Assembly: GCA_026421105.1 (NCBI GenBank)
Contig: JAPKDI010000004.1
Coordinates: 1-23,274, forward strand
Source: Alphaproteobacteria bacterium
GTDB taxonomy: Bacteria > Pseudomonadota > Alphaproteobacteria > SHVP01
Direction of reading: 5' to 3'
Length of the DNA stretch: 23,274 nt
Shown here: positions 7,794 to 16,545 of the stretch, in pieces
How the letters are laid out: each line of letters opens with the position of its first letter
How positions within the stretch are numbered: the first letter of the stretch is position 1
Position numbers and translations under genes: made by a program
Notes under the pieces: model-generated
What the model saw: only the letters and a program-made list of their open reading frames with translations
Databases searched by the model: none
Told to the model about the DNA's origin: nothing

Positions 7794-10073
7794 ATGAAAA
7801 GGATCCTCGGCTACGCCAACCGCTTCAGCGTTCAAACCGGCGAACAGATTGAGTTTATGGTTTCTAGTCCGCTCGAGGACAACCTGGATATTTCGTTCGT
7901 CCGAATTATCCACGGCGACCTCAATCCCGCGGGTCCCGGGTACAGGGAAGAGCTTCTACCGAGCCGCGCCACAGGTACCTATCCAAGCCGGCTTCAGCAC
8001 CTGCACCCCGGTTCCGGTGCGGTTGTCCGCGACAGCGCCGCCCTCTCCAAACTCGAAAGCATTCATATTCAGGCCATAATCTGGCCGACCCTCCCAAATC
8101 GCGGCGAGCAAGCCTTAGTTGCCAAGTGGTCCGATGATCATGGCGGGTTCATGATGATGATCGATGAAACTGGTGCCCTGGCCTTGAGGCTAGGCGACGG
8201 AAATGATGTCGCCACCGTTTCGACCGGAACGGCGCTGGATACGCGGGTATGGTACCGCGTCGATGCGTGGTTCGATGCGGCCACGGGCACAGCTGCGGTG
8301 CAGCAGTCTCGGCTGACCGACTTTCCTCTCACGCCCGTTGTGGCGCGGCGCGAGGAACACGTGGCGGTAATCCCTCGGTTCGACAATACCGCACCGCTTT
8401 CAATAGGCGCTTGCATAACGGATGCCGCTCAGCCGGTGGCTCGGCTAGCCTATGACGGAAAGATCGACGCGCCACGATTGCTGCGGCGTCCACTAAGCGC
8501 TAACGAAAGTCTGGCCTTGGCCGCCGCTACGAACCACCAGTTGAGCGCAACAAACCTTGCATCGCCGATCGCTTCTTTCGTGGCCGACATCGTCGGCGCA
8601 TGGGATTTCTCAGACGGCATCGAGACCACGCGAGTTCGCGACGTATCTCAGAACCGACACGACGGCGAGACCCACAACATGCCGACACGTGCCGTGAAGG
8701 GCCACAACTGGACCGGCGATGAGATGAATTGGCGCCAGGCCCCTGAGCAGTACGCGGCCATCCACTTCCACCATGACGACCTGTACGACGCCGGTTGGCA
8801 GCCGACGCTCACTCTTGAGGTCCCGAACGATTGGCGCAGTGGTTTCTTCGCCGCTCGAATCCGGTGTGGCACGCAAGAGGAATACATTCCGTTCTTCGTC
8901 GTACCGCGCCGGGGAAAAGCAACGTCTCAGCTCGCGTTCCTGGTGCCTACAGCCAGCTATATGGCGTATGCCAACGAACACCTCTTTATGTCTGGTGAAA
9001 GCGCCCACGCGTTGGGTCGCCTGGCAGTCTTTGATGAGCGTGACGTCTTTACCAACGAGCACCGAGAAGTCGGCCTGTCACTCTACGACTATCACGCTGA
9101 TGGGAGCGGTGTGTGCTACTCGTCACGCCTACGCCCCATCGTCAATATGCGGCCCAAGTACCAATTCGCCGGCGGCTTGATGGGATCGAACCTGCATCAG
9201 TACAACGGCGATACGCACATCGTGAACTGGCTCGAGGCGATGGATCACCACTACGACGTGATCACCGACGAGGATTTGCACGAAGGCGGTATGGAGCTGC
9301 TCTCGCAATACCGTGTCGTGATGACCGGGACCCATCCCGAATACTATTCAACCGCGATGCTGGACGGACTACGTGCCTTCACGCATCAAGGCGGGCGTTT
9401 GATGTACATGGGCGGCAACGGTTTTTACTGGCGCATCGCGTACCACCAGGACAAGCCGGGCATCATCGAGGTGCGGCGCGCAGAAGGCGGCGTGCGGAGT
9501 TGGATTGCCGAAGCCGGTGAGTACTACCATAGCTTCACCGGCGAATACGGCGGCATGTGGCTGCGTCAAGGTCGACCACCGCAAGCACTTTGCGGTGTAG
9601 GCTTCACTGCGCAAGGCTTTGATATCGCGGCCCCCTACCACCGCCTGCCTGACAGCTTCGATGATCGCGCCGCGTTCATCTTCAAGGGCATCGATGACGA
9701 TGCACTGATCGGCGATTTGGGTCTGCTGGGCGGCGGCGCTGGCGGCTTCGAGCTCGACCGGGCTGACCCGAAGCACGGTACGCCGCCCAACACACTTATA
9801 GTTGCGACGACGATGGGTCGGCACACCGACACCTATCTATTGGTGCCGGAGGAACTTCACTACACCACCGCCAATGTGTCGGGCACGACGAGCCCCATGG
9901 TACGGGCAGATATGGTTTTCTACGAGACGACGAGGGGCGGCGCGGTATTCTCAACCGGATCGATCGCATTCGCAGGCGCACTGTCACCAGATGACTACAA
10001 TAGTAACGCTTCGCGGGTGATCGATAACGTTCTCAAGCGTTTTCTCGACGAAGAACCGTTCAAGACCGACTAG
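7794..10073 (+). CDS. dmfA2: N,N-dimethylformamidase large (beta) subunit-like amidohydrolase
   Basis: This 759-residue protein matches the family length of about 762. Residues 85-250 look like a LamG/concanavalin-type beta-sandwich, with IQAIIWPTL, ALVAKWSDDHGGFMMMID and LRLGDGN. From about 260 onward it is the DMFase C-terminal catalytic domain. The characterised Paracoccus enzyme holds one iron with two Tyr and a Glu, close to a His. The likely equivalents here are Tyr392 (TASYMAYANEH), Tyr433 (LYDYHADGSG) and His514/Glu516 (GTHPEYYS). I aligned these by spacing and memory, not by program. The family hydrolyses N-substituted formamides and related amides to an acid plus amine; the real substrate is open. 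AAAGGAAG precedes the ATG. The neighbours (dehydrogenase, importer, RutA-like oxygenase) fit a catabolic role. Confidence 0.85.
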   Translation: MKRILGYANRFSVQTGEQIEFMVSSPLEDNLDISFVRIIHGDLNPAGPGYREELLPSRATGTYPSRLQHLHPGSGAVVRDSAALSKLESIHIQAIIWPTLPNRGEQALVAKWSDDHGGFMMMIDETGALALRLGDGNDVATVSTGTALDTRVWYRVDAWFDAATGTAAVQQSRLTDFPLTPVVARREEHVAVIPRFDNTAPLSIGACITDAAQPVARLAYDGKIDAPRLLRRPLSANESLALAAATNHQLSATNLASPIASFVADIVGAWDFSDGIETTRVRDVSQNRHDGETHNMPTRAVKGHNWTGDEMNWRQAPEQYAAIHFHHDDLYDAGWQPTLTLEVPNDWRSGFFAARIRCGTQEEYIPFFVVPRRGKATSQLAFLVPTASYMAYANEHLFMSGESAHALGRLAVFDERDVFTNEHREVGLSLYDYHADGSGVCYSSRLRPIVNMRPKYQFAGGLMGSNLHQYNGDTHIVNWLEAMDHHYDVITDEDLHEGGMELLSQYRVVMTGTHPEYYSTAMLDGLRAFTHQGGRLMYMGGNGFYWRIAYHQDKPGIIEVRRAEGGVRSWIAEAGEYYHSFTGEYGGMWLRQGRPPQALCGVGFTAQGFDIAAPYHRLPDSFDDRAAFIFKGIDDDALIGDLGLLGGGAGGFELDRADPKHGTPPNTLIVATTMGRHTDTYLLVPEELHYTTANVSGTTSPMVRADMVFYETTRGGAVFSTGSIAFAGALSPDDYNSNASRVIDNVLKRFLDEEPFKTD

Positions 10074-10146
10074 CCCGCAACGCGACCGAGAGAGCTGCGT
10101 TGGATTTAATGCAGTAACTTTTAATCTTCCGAGGAACAGAAAAATT

Positions 10147-10902
10147 ATGAATATTGAAGGTCGGACAGTTTTGATCACCGGCGCCAATCGCGGTATTGGC
10201 GCAGCGCTGACGGTAGGCGCGATCAACCAAGGGGCCGCACGAATATTTGCACTGGTTCGGAATCGAGACAACATGTCTTGGTGCGATGACAAGCGTGTGA
10301 CGGCACTGCAGGCAGACGTCCGCAATTTTGACGAGGTTCTAGCGGCCAGCAAGGAAGTGCCGCGGCTGGACGTCATCATCAACAATGCCGGCATTCTTAG
10401 GAACCAACCGATCGTCGGCGGTAGTGACGCGGCACTGAATGCTAGAGATGAGATCGAGGTGAATTATCTCGGCACACTGAATGTCGTGAATGCTTTCTGG
10501 AAGACGCTTACCAGCGACGCGTTGGCTGGCGAGCGCAAGAAGGTCGTCAACGTCATGTCGACCTTGTCTAAGGTGACCTATCCGTTCTGCGGGACCTATT
10601 GCGCAAGCAAGTATGCGGTGTTGGCGCTCACGCGAGGATTGCGCGCACAACTAGCACCGTTGGGCGTCGACATCGTTGAGGCGTATCCAGGCTTGACCGA
10701 CACGGACATGACGCAAAGCCTTGATCACTTGCCAAAAGTTTCCGCCTCGGACGTCGCGGCAGCTATCATTGGAGCAGTGATCAACGATCTACAAGAAGTC
10801 TATATCGGAGCCGACTCTGAAGAGATGCGAGACGCCTTGGCGAAGGACCCCGAAGCTGCCCAAGCAGAAGCCGATCAATACATGCCGGAGCCACTAGTCT
10901 GA
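10147..10902 (+). CDS. Short-chain dehydrogenase/reductase (SDR)
   Basis: This 251-residue classical SDR has the NAD(P)-binding TGANRGIG at 11-18, NNAG at 79-82, and the catalytic Ser138 (VMSTLS), Tyr151 and Lys155 (YCASK). After the active site comes AYPGLTDTDMT, the usual PG loop. It oxidises an alcohol or reduces a carbonyl with NAD(P)(H) in the cytosol; substrate unknown. Arg at 38-40 after the second strand (LVRNR) mildly favours NADP. GAGGAAC lies upstream of the ATG. It follows the DMFase-like genes on the same strand by 73 bases and probably shares their transcript, so it may act on an alcohol or aldehyde released from the amide substrate. Its 3' end overlaps the convergent transporter ATPase gene by 9 bases. 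Confidence 0.9.
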   Translation: MNIEGRTVLITGANRGIGAALTVGAINQGAARIFALVRNRDNMSWCDDKRVTALQADVRNFDEVLAASKEVPRLDVIINNAGILRNQPIVGGSDAALNARDEIEVNYLGTLNVVNAFWKTLTSDALAGERKKVVNVMSTLSKVTYPFCGTYCASKYAVLALTRGLRAQLAPLGVDIVEAYPGLTDTDMTQSLDHLPKVSASDVAAAIIGAVINDLQEVYIGADSEEMRDALAKDPEAAQAEADQYMPEPLV

Positions 10903-11943
10903 ACCAACAGCATGCTGGACACTTAATTCCTCAATCTTGAGGCGAATGGTTTTATCAAACGTTTCGAAGCGAGACGACGTGCTATCTGCGTGCGTGAGGG
11001 CATCCATGTTTGAGCAGCGCACTTTGACATCATCACGAACCACTAGATCAGGATGTGACGCGCGGCAAGTGTCGTTGGCGTGACGACAGCGCGTGGCCAG
11101 GTAGCATCCTTTGGGTAGGTCGATCGGGCTTGGGATCTCACCTTTTAGGCGCTCTTCGCTCTCACTAAATAGGCCTGGTAGGGGCAACAGCACCGCGTCC
11201 AGCAGCGCCGCAGTGTAGGGATGCTTCGGGCGGGTAAAGACAGTTTCTGTCTTCCCAACCTCGACAATTTCGCCCAGGTACATAACCGCCGTCACGTCCG
11301 TTACCGACCGGACAGTGCTCAGGTCATGCGATATGAGTATATAACTGACACTGGTCTTCTCCTGAACCTCAGCGAGCGTTTCGAGAAGGTCTGCCCTCGC
11401 CTTCGGGTCTAGCGCTGATGTGGGTTCATCCAACACCACGAGGTCGGGGTTGGTGACAAGGGCGCGCGCGATGCCAACCTTTTGTTGCATGCCTGCGCTG
11501 ATCTCACCCGGCAACTTGCCTAACAGCCCTGCGTCGAGGCCAATGAGTTCGAGGGTACCCGCGATCCGATCATCCAGCAGACTTTTGTCGACACCTTGGC
11601 CAATCAGGGGTTCTGCGATGATGCGGCCAACAGACAGGCGCGGGTCGAGCGACTCTGATGGTTCCTGAAAGACGAACTGGAGGTGGCCCCTGAGTGCCGG
11701 CGACCGCACGTTGAACTTCTTAGTAATGAGTTGGTCTCTAAACCTGATCTGACCAGAATCTGCCTGAAGCAATCCGATGATCACGCGGCCCAGCGTAGTC
11801 TTTCCCGAGCCCGATTCGCCCACCAGGCCCAACGTTTGGCCGGGCAATATTTCGAGGTTCACGTCGTTGAGCGCGTTCACCTTGCCGGCAGCGCTACGAA
11901 AGCTCTTGTGAATGTTGTTTAGTTTGAGGATTGGTTCGTTCAT
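10894..11943 (-). CDS. Oligopeptide/dipeptide-type ABC importer ATPase, DppF/OppF-like
   Basis: This 349-residue nucleotide-binding subunit has Walker A GESGSGKT (42-49), Q-loop Gln93 (FQEP), Walker B VVLDEP with catalytic Glu173, and switch His206 (ISHD). The signature is ISAGM (148-152) in place of LSGGQ. The C-terminal oligopeptide extension has Cys280, 286, 293 and 310, the four-Cys pattern seen in OppD/F-type proteins and linked to an iron-sulfur cluster in a homologue. It pairs with the ATPase just upstream (6 bases between them) to drive import through the two permeases. The gene ends the importer operon. The altered signature motif matters because the partner ATPase is degenerate in the same composite ATP site. 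Confidence 0.93.
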   Translation of the reverse strand: MNEPILKLNNIHKSFRSAAGKVNALNDVNLEILPGQTLGLVGESGSGKTTLGRVIIGLLQADSGQIRFRDQLITKKFNVRSPALRGHLQFVFQEPSESLDPRLSVGRIIAEPLIGQGVDKSLLDDRIAGTLELIGLDAGLLGKLPGEISAGMQQKVGIARALVTNPDLVVLDEPTSALDPKARADLLETLAEVQEKTSVSYILISHDLSTVRSVTDVTAVMYLGEIVEVGKTETVFTRPKHPYTAALLDAVLLPLPGLFSESEERLKGEIPSPIDLPKGCYLATRCRHANDTCRASHPDLVVRDDVKVRCSNMDALTHADSTSSRFETFDKTIRLKIEELSVQHAVGSD

Positions 11944-11949
11944 ACCGCG

Positions 11950-12852
11950 TCAGCCGTTTACTTTTCTAACGAAATGACCGGCGCCGACCTCTACAAGAGC
12001 ATTGCTCGGCGCGTCGAGCCGATAGTTGTCCGGCCAAAGACTCGGATCAGTCGAAATAGCCTCGTTGGTATGACCAATGCTAGAGAACGCGGACAGCAAT
12101 GCTAGTGAGTAAGGGTGCTGCGGCGCGTCAAAGAAGACATCGGTCGGCGCGCGCTCGCAGACAAAGCCATTCTTGATGACATGCACTTCGTCACACATGT
12201 AAGCAGCGACCCCGATGTCTCGTGTGATAAAGACAGACGAAAACTTACCCTTGCGAATAGTCGACTTAATGAGATCCAGAATGTCTCGCTGGACGGTGAC
12301 ATCGAGTCCGCTTGTTGCATCGTCGGAAAGGATGAGCTGCGGCTGGCCGATTAGCGACATCGCGATAACGACCCGTTGTGCCATGCCGCCGCTCAACTCG
12401 TGGGGGTAGGCCCCGAAACGTTCGTGCGGCGCTGGTATTTGAACGTCTTGAAGGGACTCGATGGCGCGCTCGCGCGCTTCTTTTCTATTCATCCCAAGGT
12501 GCAGAACCGCAAGATCCGAGATTTGACGTCCGATTGTAAGCAACGGATCAAGTTCACTCTTGGGGTTGGGAACAACGAGAGAAATTTGTGAGCCGAGATA
12601 CCGGCGGATCTCTTTTCGACTAAGACCCAGAAGTTCCTGACCTTGGAACTTGATGCTGCCCCTGCTGACGATACCTGGTGCCGCGAGTTGATGGGTGATC
12701 GCGCGCGCTATTGTCGATTTCCCAGAACCAGACTCGCCGACAAGTCCGACCACCTTGCCCACGGGCAACGACATTTCGAAGTCTGTGACGGTTGGCTTGA
12801 TCCCAGCGTCGACCCGGCCGTAAGTGATATCCAGGTTTTTTACTTCGAGCAT
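11950..12852 (-). CDS. Oligopeptide/dipeptide-type ABC importer ATPase, DppD/OppD-like, with degenerate catalytic motifs
   Basis: This 300-residue ATPase subunit keeps Walker A GESGSGKS (39-46) and signature LSGGM (153-157), so it can bind ATP and complete the partner's site. It lacks three catalytic residues. The Q-loop reads VVPNP with Pro95 where Gln is expected, Walker B reads LILSDDAT with Asp178 for the catalytic Glu, and the H-loop reads FITRD with Arg211 for His. It also lacks the C-terminal four-Cys extension usual in this family. The frame is intact and lies in a tight operon, so this looks like specialisation, not decay. It should be a mostly non-hydrolysing partner of the following ATPase. 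Confidence 0.93.
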   Translation of the reverse strand: MLEVKNLDITYGRVDAGIKPTVTDFEMSLPVGKVVGLVGESGSGKSTIARAITHQLAAPGIVSRGSIKFQGQELLGLSRKEIRRYLGSQISLVVPNPKSELDPLLTIGRQISDLAVLHLGMNRKEARERAIESLQDVQIPAPHERFGAYPHELSGGMAQRVVIAMSLIGQPQLILSDDATSGLDVTVQRDILDLIKSTIRKGKFSSVFITRDIGVAAYMCDEVHVIKNGFVCERAPTDVFFDAPQHPYSLALLSAFSSIGHTNEAISTDPSLWPDNYRLDAPSNALVEVGAGHFVRKVNG

Positions 12853-12860
12853 TGACCCAC

Positions 12861-13880
12861 CTACCGTTCGATCCGTGGATCAATGACCAGGTACAGCACG
12901 TCTACAAAGAAATATATAATCAAACTTAGAATCGCCGACCAAACGACAAAACCCATCACAGGGTTAATGTCTGCATTGAGCACTCCCGCTAACGCGTATT
13001 GTCCGCCACCACCCCAACTGAAAACGATTTCTACAAGGACGGCCCCTCCTACTAGGAAGCTGTACAGGACTGAGACAACGGTAAGAATAGAGGGCGCTGC
13101 ATTTCTAAAGGCGCGACGCGCGAGTGTGAACTCAGAGTGACCGCAGCTCCTCGCGTACCTTATATGGTCCGATTCTAATATGCGGTCCATTGTGGACTGC
13201 GTCATTTTAATGATTGGGCCAGACGCGATAATTGTCAGAGTGACAACTGGCAGCAGAAGTTTTGATGCTACGTTTTTTAGCAGCTCTAAATCTCCAGTTA
13301 TGGCTGCATCGAAAAGATAAAACCCCGTATATGCAGGTGGTGGCAGGTAGCCCAATTCTAGTCGACCCATAGGGGCGGCAGCCCAGCCCAGAATGGTATA
13401 AAATACGTAGATAAGAACCAAGCCTAGCCAAAAGTCAGGGAGGGCCCCGGCAAAAAGACCATAAGCAGTGGATGCTTTATTTGCGAAAGATGATTTTAGA
13501 ATCGCAGCAGTTACCCCGAAGGGTATTCCAATAGCGAATGCAAAAAATAGAGAGAGCGTCACGAGCTCTACAGTTGCGGGAAATCGTTTTGATAAATCTT
13601 CAGATACAGGCCGTGTAGTTCTCCAAGACTTACCAAAATCCCCCTGCACAACTTTGCCCATGTAAATGACGAGTTGCTCTGGCATCGATTTGTCGAGGGC
13701 TAGCTCTTGGCGCAATTTACCAAGTGATTCTTCCGAAGCCATCGGGCCAAGCATCATCATGGCGGAATCGCCAGGTATCATCTTGAGAAGAATAAAACTG
13801 ATCGCAATTATCCCAAAGAGTTGTGGGACCACGAACGCCAGACGCTTAAGTACGTATCTAAGAGCTCTCACGTGTCCCAC
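12861..13880 (-). CDS. ABC importer permease, DppB/OppB-like
   Basis: This 339-residue inner-membrane permease has the DppB-type N-terminus: a first membrane helix (LAFVVPQLFGIIAISFILLKMI) followed by PGDSAMMMLG and the periplasmic segment GDFGKSWRTTRPV. Further helices lie at about 100-125, 145-170, 205-230, 265-290 and 310-335. The EAA-like coupling loop is near RYARSCGHSEFTLARRAFRNAAPSI (about 240-265). It forms the channel with the DppC-like permease. The GTG start overlaps the previous stop by one base (TAGTG), and the ATPase gene follows 8 bases after the stop. Codons here look more AT-rich than in the flanking selenium and yjf regions, which may reflect transfer of the importer. Confidence 0.92.
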   Translation of the reverse strand: MGHVRALRYVLKRLAFVVPQLFGIIAISFILLKMIPGDSAMMMLGPMASEESLGKLRQELALDKSMPEQLVIYMGKVVQGDFGKSWRTTRPVSEDLSKRFPATVELVTLSLFFAFAIGIPFGVTAAILKSSFANKASTAYGLFAGALPDFWLGLVLIYVFYTILGWAAAPMGRLELGYLPPPAYTGFYLFDAAITGDLELLKNVASKLLLPVVTLTIIASGPIIKMTQSTMDRILESDHIRYARSCGHSEFTLARRAFRNAAPSILTVVSVLYSFLVGGAVLVEIVFSWGGGGQYALAGVLNADINPVMGFVVWSAILSLIIYFFVDVLYLVIDPRIER

Positions 13881-14746
13881 TAGCCTAGGTAAGCCACTCT
13901 TCTCCTGATCGGATCCGCTAAAATCTCAACACTTGATCCAATAATGCCGAATGAAAAAACGGTCAATGCAAGGAAAACACCCGGAAATATGGAAGGCCAC
14001 CATTGCCCCGTGACGACATTACTGAAGCCAACCGCGATCATACTCCCCCACTCAGCTGTTGGTGCCACAACACCTGCTCCAGCAAAGCTAAGCGCAGCAG
14101 TGAGAAGGATCGACCAGCCAATGTTGACTGAGAGCTGACTCAATATTGGGCCCATAGAATTCGGCATAATGTGACCAATGATGATCTTGTACTCTGGAAT
14201 ACCAGCAATAAATGAGGCTTCGACATATCTAAGATTGCGCATGGCAAGCACCTGCCCGCGCATCAGCCTTAGATAAATCGGTGCGTTCACAAATGCGATT
14301 GCTATAATAATACTATAGATGCCTTGTCCAAAAATGGCGACGAGTGCTATCGCAAAAACGAATATAGGGAAAGACTGCATTACGTCCATAATGCGCATGC
14401 TTATCATGCTGCTGGCGCCCGCTATCCCTCCCTTGCCTTCATAAAACCCGATAAATGCACCTGCAAATGTTCCAACGATTGCAGAGATAGCGGTGCCAAC
14501 CAGCGCTATCGCTAAGTCGAGGCGAATGGCATAAATGCTGCGACTGAAAACGTCCATCCCAGACACATCTGTGCCAAACAGATTGGACCAAGATGGCCTA
14601 CTTAATACATTTGTCGGGTCGGCCGCAGTCGCAGGGTACATTGCGATTAGATCTGCAAAAATACCAAGGAAAATGAGCAACGCGATGAAGCCATAGCCGA
14701 AAAGTATCAGCGGCCTTTGGAGACAGAATCTAAGAAAAGATCTCAT
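13880..14746 (-). CDS. ABC importer permease, DppC/OppC-like
   Basis: This DppC-type inner-membrane permease has an N-terminal helix (LILFGYGFIALLIFLGIFADLIAMY), the typical segment RPSWSNLFGTDVSGMDVFSRSIYAIRLDL (LGTDxxGRDVxSR in the family), and the coupling region RNLRYVEASFIAGIPEYKIIIGHIMPN. The C-terminus ends WWPSIFPGVFLALTVFSFGIIGSSVEILADP, as in homologues. I chose the ATG at 14746 (288 residues). A longer frame opens at a GTG at 14794, but that start has no ribosome site and lies inside a strong hairpin. A weak AGGG lies before the ATG. It partners with the following permease gene. Confidence 0.9.
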   Translation of the reverse strand: MRSFLRFCLQRPLILFGYGFIALLIFLGIFADLIAMYPATAADPTNVLSRPSWSNLFGTDVSGMDVFSRSIYAIRLDLAIALVGTAISAIVGTFAGAFIGFYEGKGGIAGASSMISMRIMDVMQSFPIFVFAIALVAIFGQGIYSIIIAIAFVNAPIYLRLMRGQVLAMRNLRYVEASFIAGIPEYKIIIGHIMPNSMGPILSQLSVNIGWSILLTAALSFAGAGVVAPTAEWGSMIAVGFSNVVTGQWWPSIFPGVFLALTVFSFGIIGSSVEILADPIRRRVAYLG

Positions 14747-14766
14747 CGTCCCTGTCTCAGTAAAGA

Positions 14767-14800
14767 GCGAGGGAGGCTTCGACTTTGAAGCCACCCTCGC
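14767..14800 (-). other. Stem-loop between binding-protein and permease genes
   Basis: Two 14-base arms, 14767-14780 and 14787-14800, pair over 13 of 14 positions around a 6-base loop. The stem is GC-rich and followed on the minus strand by a modest T-rich stretch, TCTTTA. A hairpin directly after a binding-protein gene is a common way to protect or partly terminate that message, so the binding protein is made in excess over the permeases. Here the role is inferred from position only. Confidence 0.65.
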
Positions 14801-14835
14801 AACTAAACAACAAGCTTAAAAGTAGGTCCAGTTCT

Positions 14836-16461
14836 CTATGACCAAGAGAAGTCCTGAGCCCGCGTGTGGTTATGAGTACGATAGACCCACCCGCTCAGAT
14901 CGCTGCGACGCACTAGACTGTAGTCGGGGTTGCCGATCATGACCCAGGGCTGTTCTGCCAAGACTATTTTCTGAGCCTGGTCTAGCAGCTCGAAACGACT
15001 AGACGCATCACCTTCACTCGCTGCAGCTTTCAGAAGTTTATCAACTGCATCATTCTTATAGTTCGCGTAGTTGACGAAGGATGAAGACTGAAAGTACAGG
15101 TTCATTGCGTACCCAGGGTCTGGTGACCAAGGTGCATCACGGAACATAGTCATCGGATGCTTCTTAGCCTGAACTTCCTTGAAGTACGAAGCCGTTGGTG
15201 TCTTCTTCAACTCGAGCTTTATGTTCAGAGATTCAAGCGCACTCCGATAGAGCACCAACAATGGCTCCATGAACGATTGCCCGGCATCATAGATAACGTA
15301 GGTCGAAAACCCTGACCCGTATCCAGCGTCTTTAAGAAGCGCGCGTGCTTCATCCAAGTCTTGCTCGGAACCGCTCTCGAGCCCTCGGTACCCAGGATAA
15401 ATATCAGGAATAATTCCCTTGAGAACCTTGCCATACCCTTGGTAAACCGAAGCGATTGCCTGAGATTTCGGAAAAGCTAAATTCATCGCCTTACGAACTT
15501 GAACGTTGTCAAACGGAGCTTCTGCGTTGTTCAGGTTGATCCAATCCATCCATGACGACTGGACCGAGTCGACAGACACTCCACTCGCACCTTGCAGGCT
15601 TGCAACCTCAATTGGCGTCAAGAATTGCGCGATATCGACCGTGCCCTTCTTGACAAGCTGCGCACGTGCCGCAGAGGACTGAACCTCTTGCATGATAAAC
15701 GTTTCAATTGAAGGTTGGTCCCCCCAATAATCCTTGTGTGCCTTAGCCACAAAGGACGTTCCGCGGTCAAGCGACTGCATCTTATATGGACCGTATCCGG
15801 CCATATTATTAGAAATCCAATCTTTTGCCCAAGGGTCGTCGCTCGTCGCGAACTCTTTGACCTTCTTGGTATCGTATATGTTGTTCCACGGGTTCCGATG
15901 GAGACGGAAAAGCATGGGGGACGGCTTATCCAACTTGAAGGTCACCGCATACTTTGAATCAACTTGTATTTGCTCATTCTTCTCGAGACCAATTACACCG
16001 GCAAAAAATCCGCCGATCGCACCAAGAGCGAGCTTTCTCTCCCAGCTCCACTTCACGTCGTCAGCTGTGAGTTCATTGCCCCAGTGACTTTTCACGCCTT
16101 CACGGAGTTTGAAAGTGACTGTGCTCGTGTCTTTGCTTATGTCCCAAGATTCGGCGAGCTTGCCAGTCATCTTAAAGCCACCTTCGATATTTTTGTCGAA
16201 AGTGATGTTCTCGCGCTCGACCCCAGCCACGTTCGGATCAGGGATGTGGTCGTAGTCCAAAAGGCTGTCGTAGCACGAGCTAACAGCATCAAACGTCCCG
16301 AGACTTGCATCGAACTCGGTATCGAGACTTTGCGGTGTCCCGGGTGATGCAAAGACAATGCTATTTGATTTTTTTGCGGCCGCGGCCATTTTGATGCCTG
16401 GCCCAGCCGCAGTTAGTGCGCCTGCCGCTGCTGAGTACTGTAGAAACTTTCTCCGGTCCAT
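14836..16461 (-). CDS. ABC importer substrate-binding protein, family 5 (peptide/opine/nickel type), Tat signal
   Basis: This 541-residue periplasmic binding protein delivers substrate to the permeases. The N-terminus MDRRKFLQYSAAAGALTAAG is a Tat signal (RRKFLQ, then a hydrophobic alanine-rich stretch and AAAA before a likely cleavage site). Family 5 features follow: SIVFASPGTPQSLDTEFDAS near the mature N-terminus, TFKLREGVKSHWGNELTADDVKWSWER, and late segments such as RKAMNLAFPKSQ. The start at 16461 is supported by GGGAGG six bases upstream. The frame is open to an ATG at 16569, but that start would put the operator dyad and -10 box inside the gene. Family members bind peptides, opines, glutathione or heme, so the ligand is open; the adjacent amidase and oxygenase genes suggest an amide-bearing compound. 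Confidence 0.92.
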   Translation of the reverse strand: MDRRKFLQYSAAAGALTAAGPGIKMAAAAKKSNSIVFASPGTPQSLDTEFDASLGTFDAVSSCYDSLLDYDHIPDPNVAGVERENITFDKNIEGGFKMTGKLAESWDISKDTSTVTFKLREGVKSHWGNELTADDVKWSWERKLALGAIGGFFAGVIGLEKNEQIQVDSKYAVTFKLDKPSPMLFRLHRNPWNNIYDTKKVKEFATSDDPWAKDWISNNMAGYGPYKMQSLDRGTSFVAKAHKDYWGDQPSIETFIMQEVQSSAARAQLVKKGTVDIAQFLTPIEVASLQGASGVSVDSVQSSWMDWINLNNAEAPFDNVQVRKAMNLAFPKSQAIASVYQGYGKVLKGIIPDIYPGYRGLESGSEQDLDEARALLKDAGYGSGFSTYVIYDAGQSFMEPLLVLYRSALESLNIKLELKKTPTASYFKEVQAKKHPMTMFRDAPWSPDPGYAMNLYFQSSSFVNYANYKNDAVDKLLKAAASEGDASSRFELLDQAQKIVLAEQPWVMIGNPDYSLVRRSDLSGWVYRTHNHTRAQDFSWS

Positions 16462-16467
16462 AAGTGA

Positions 16468-16473
16468 CCTCCC
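16468..16473 (-). promoter_or_regulatory. Ribosome binding site deciding the binding-protein start
   Basis: GGGAGG sits six bases before the ATG at 16461, at ideal spacing. It supports the start that places the Tat motif at the N-terminus over the longer frame starting at 16569. Confidence 0.75.
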
Positions 16474-16545
16474 AAGAATTTTTTCATAAACCGGTTTAAT
16501 GTCCGGCCTAGGGGGTATGCTAGCGTCAACTTTCAGCTCCTGACA

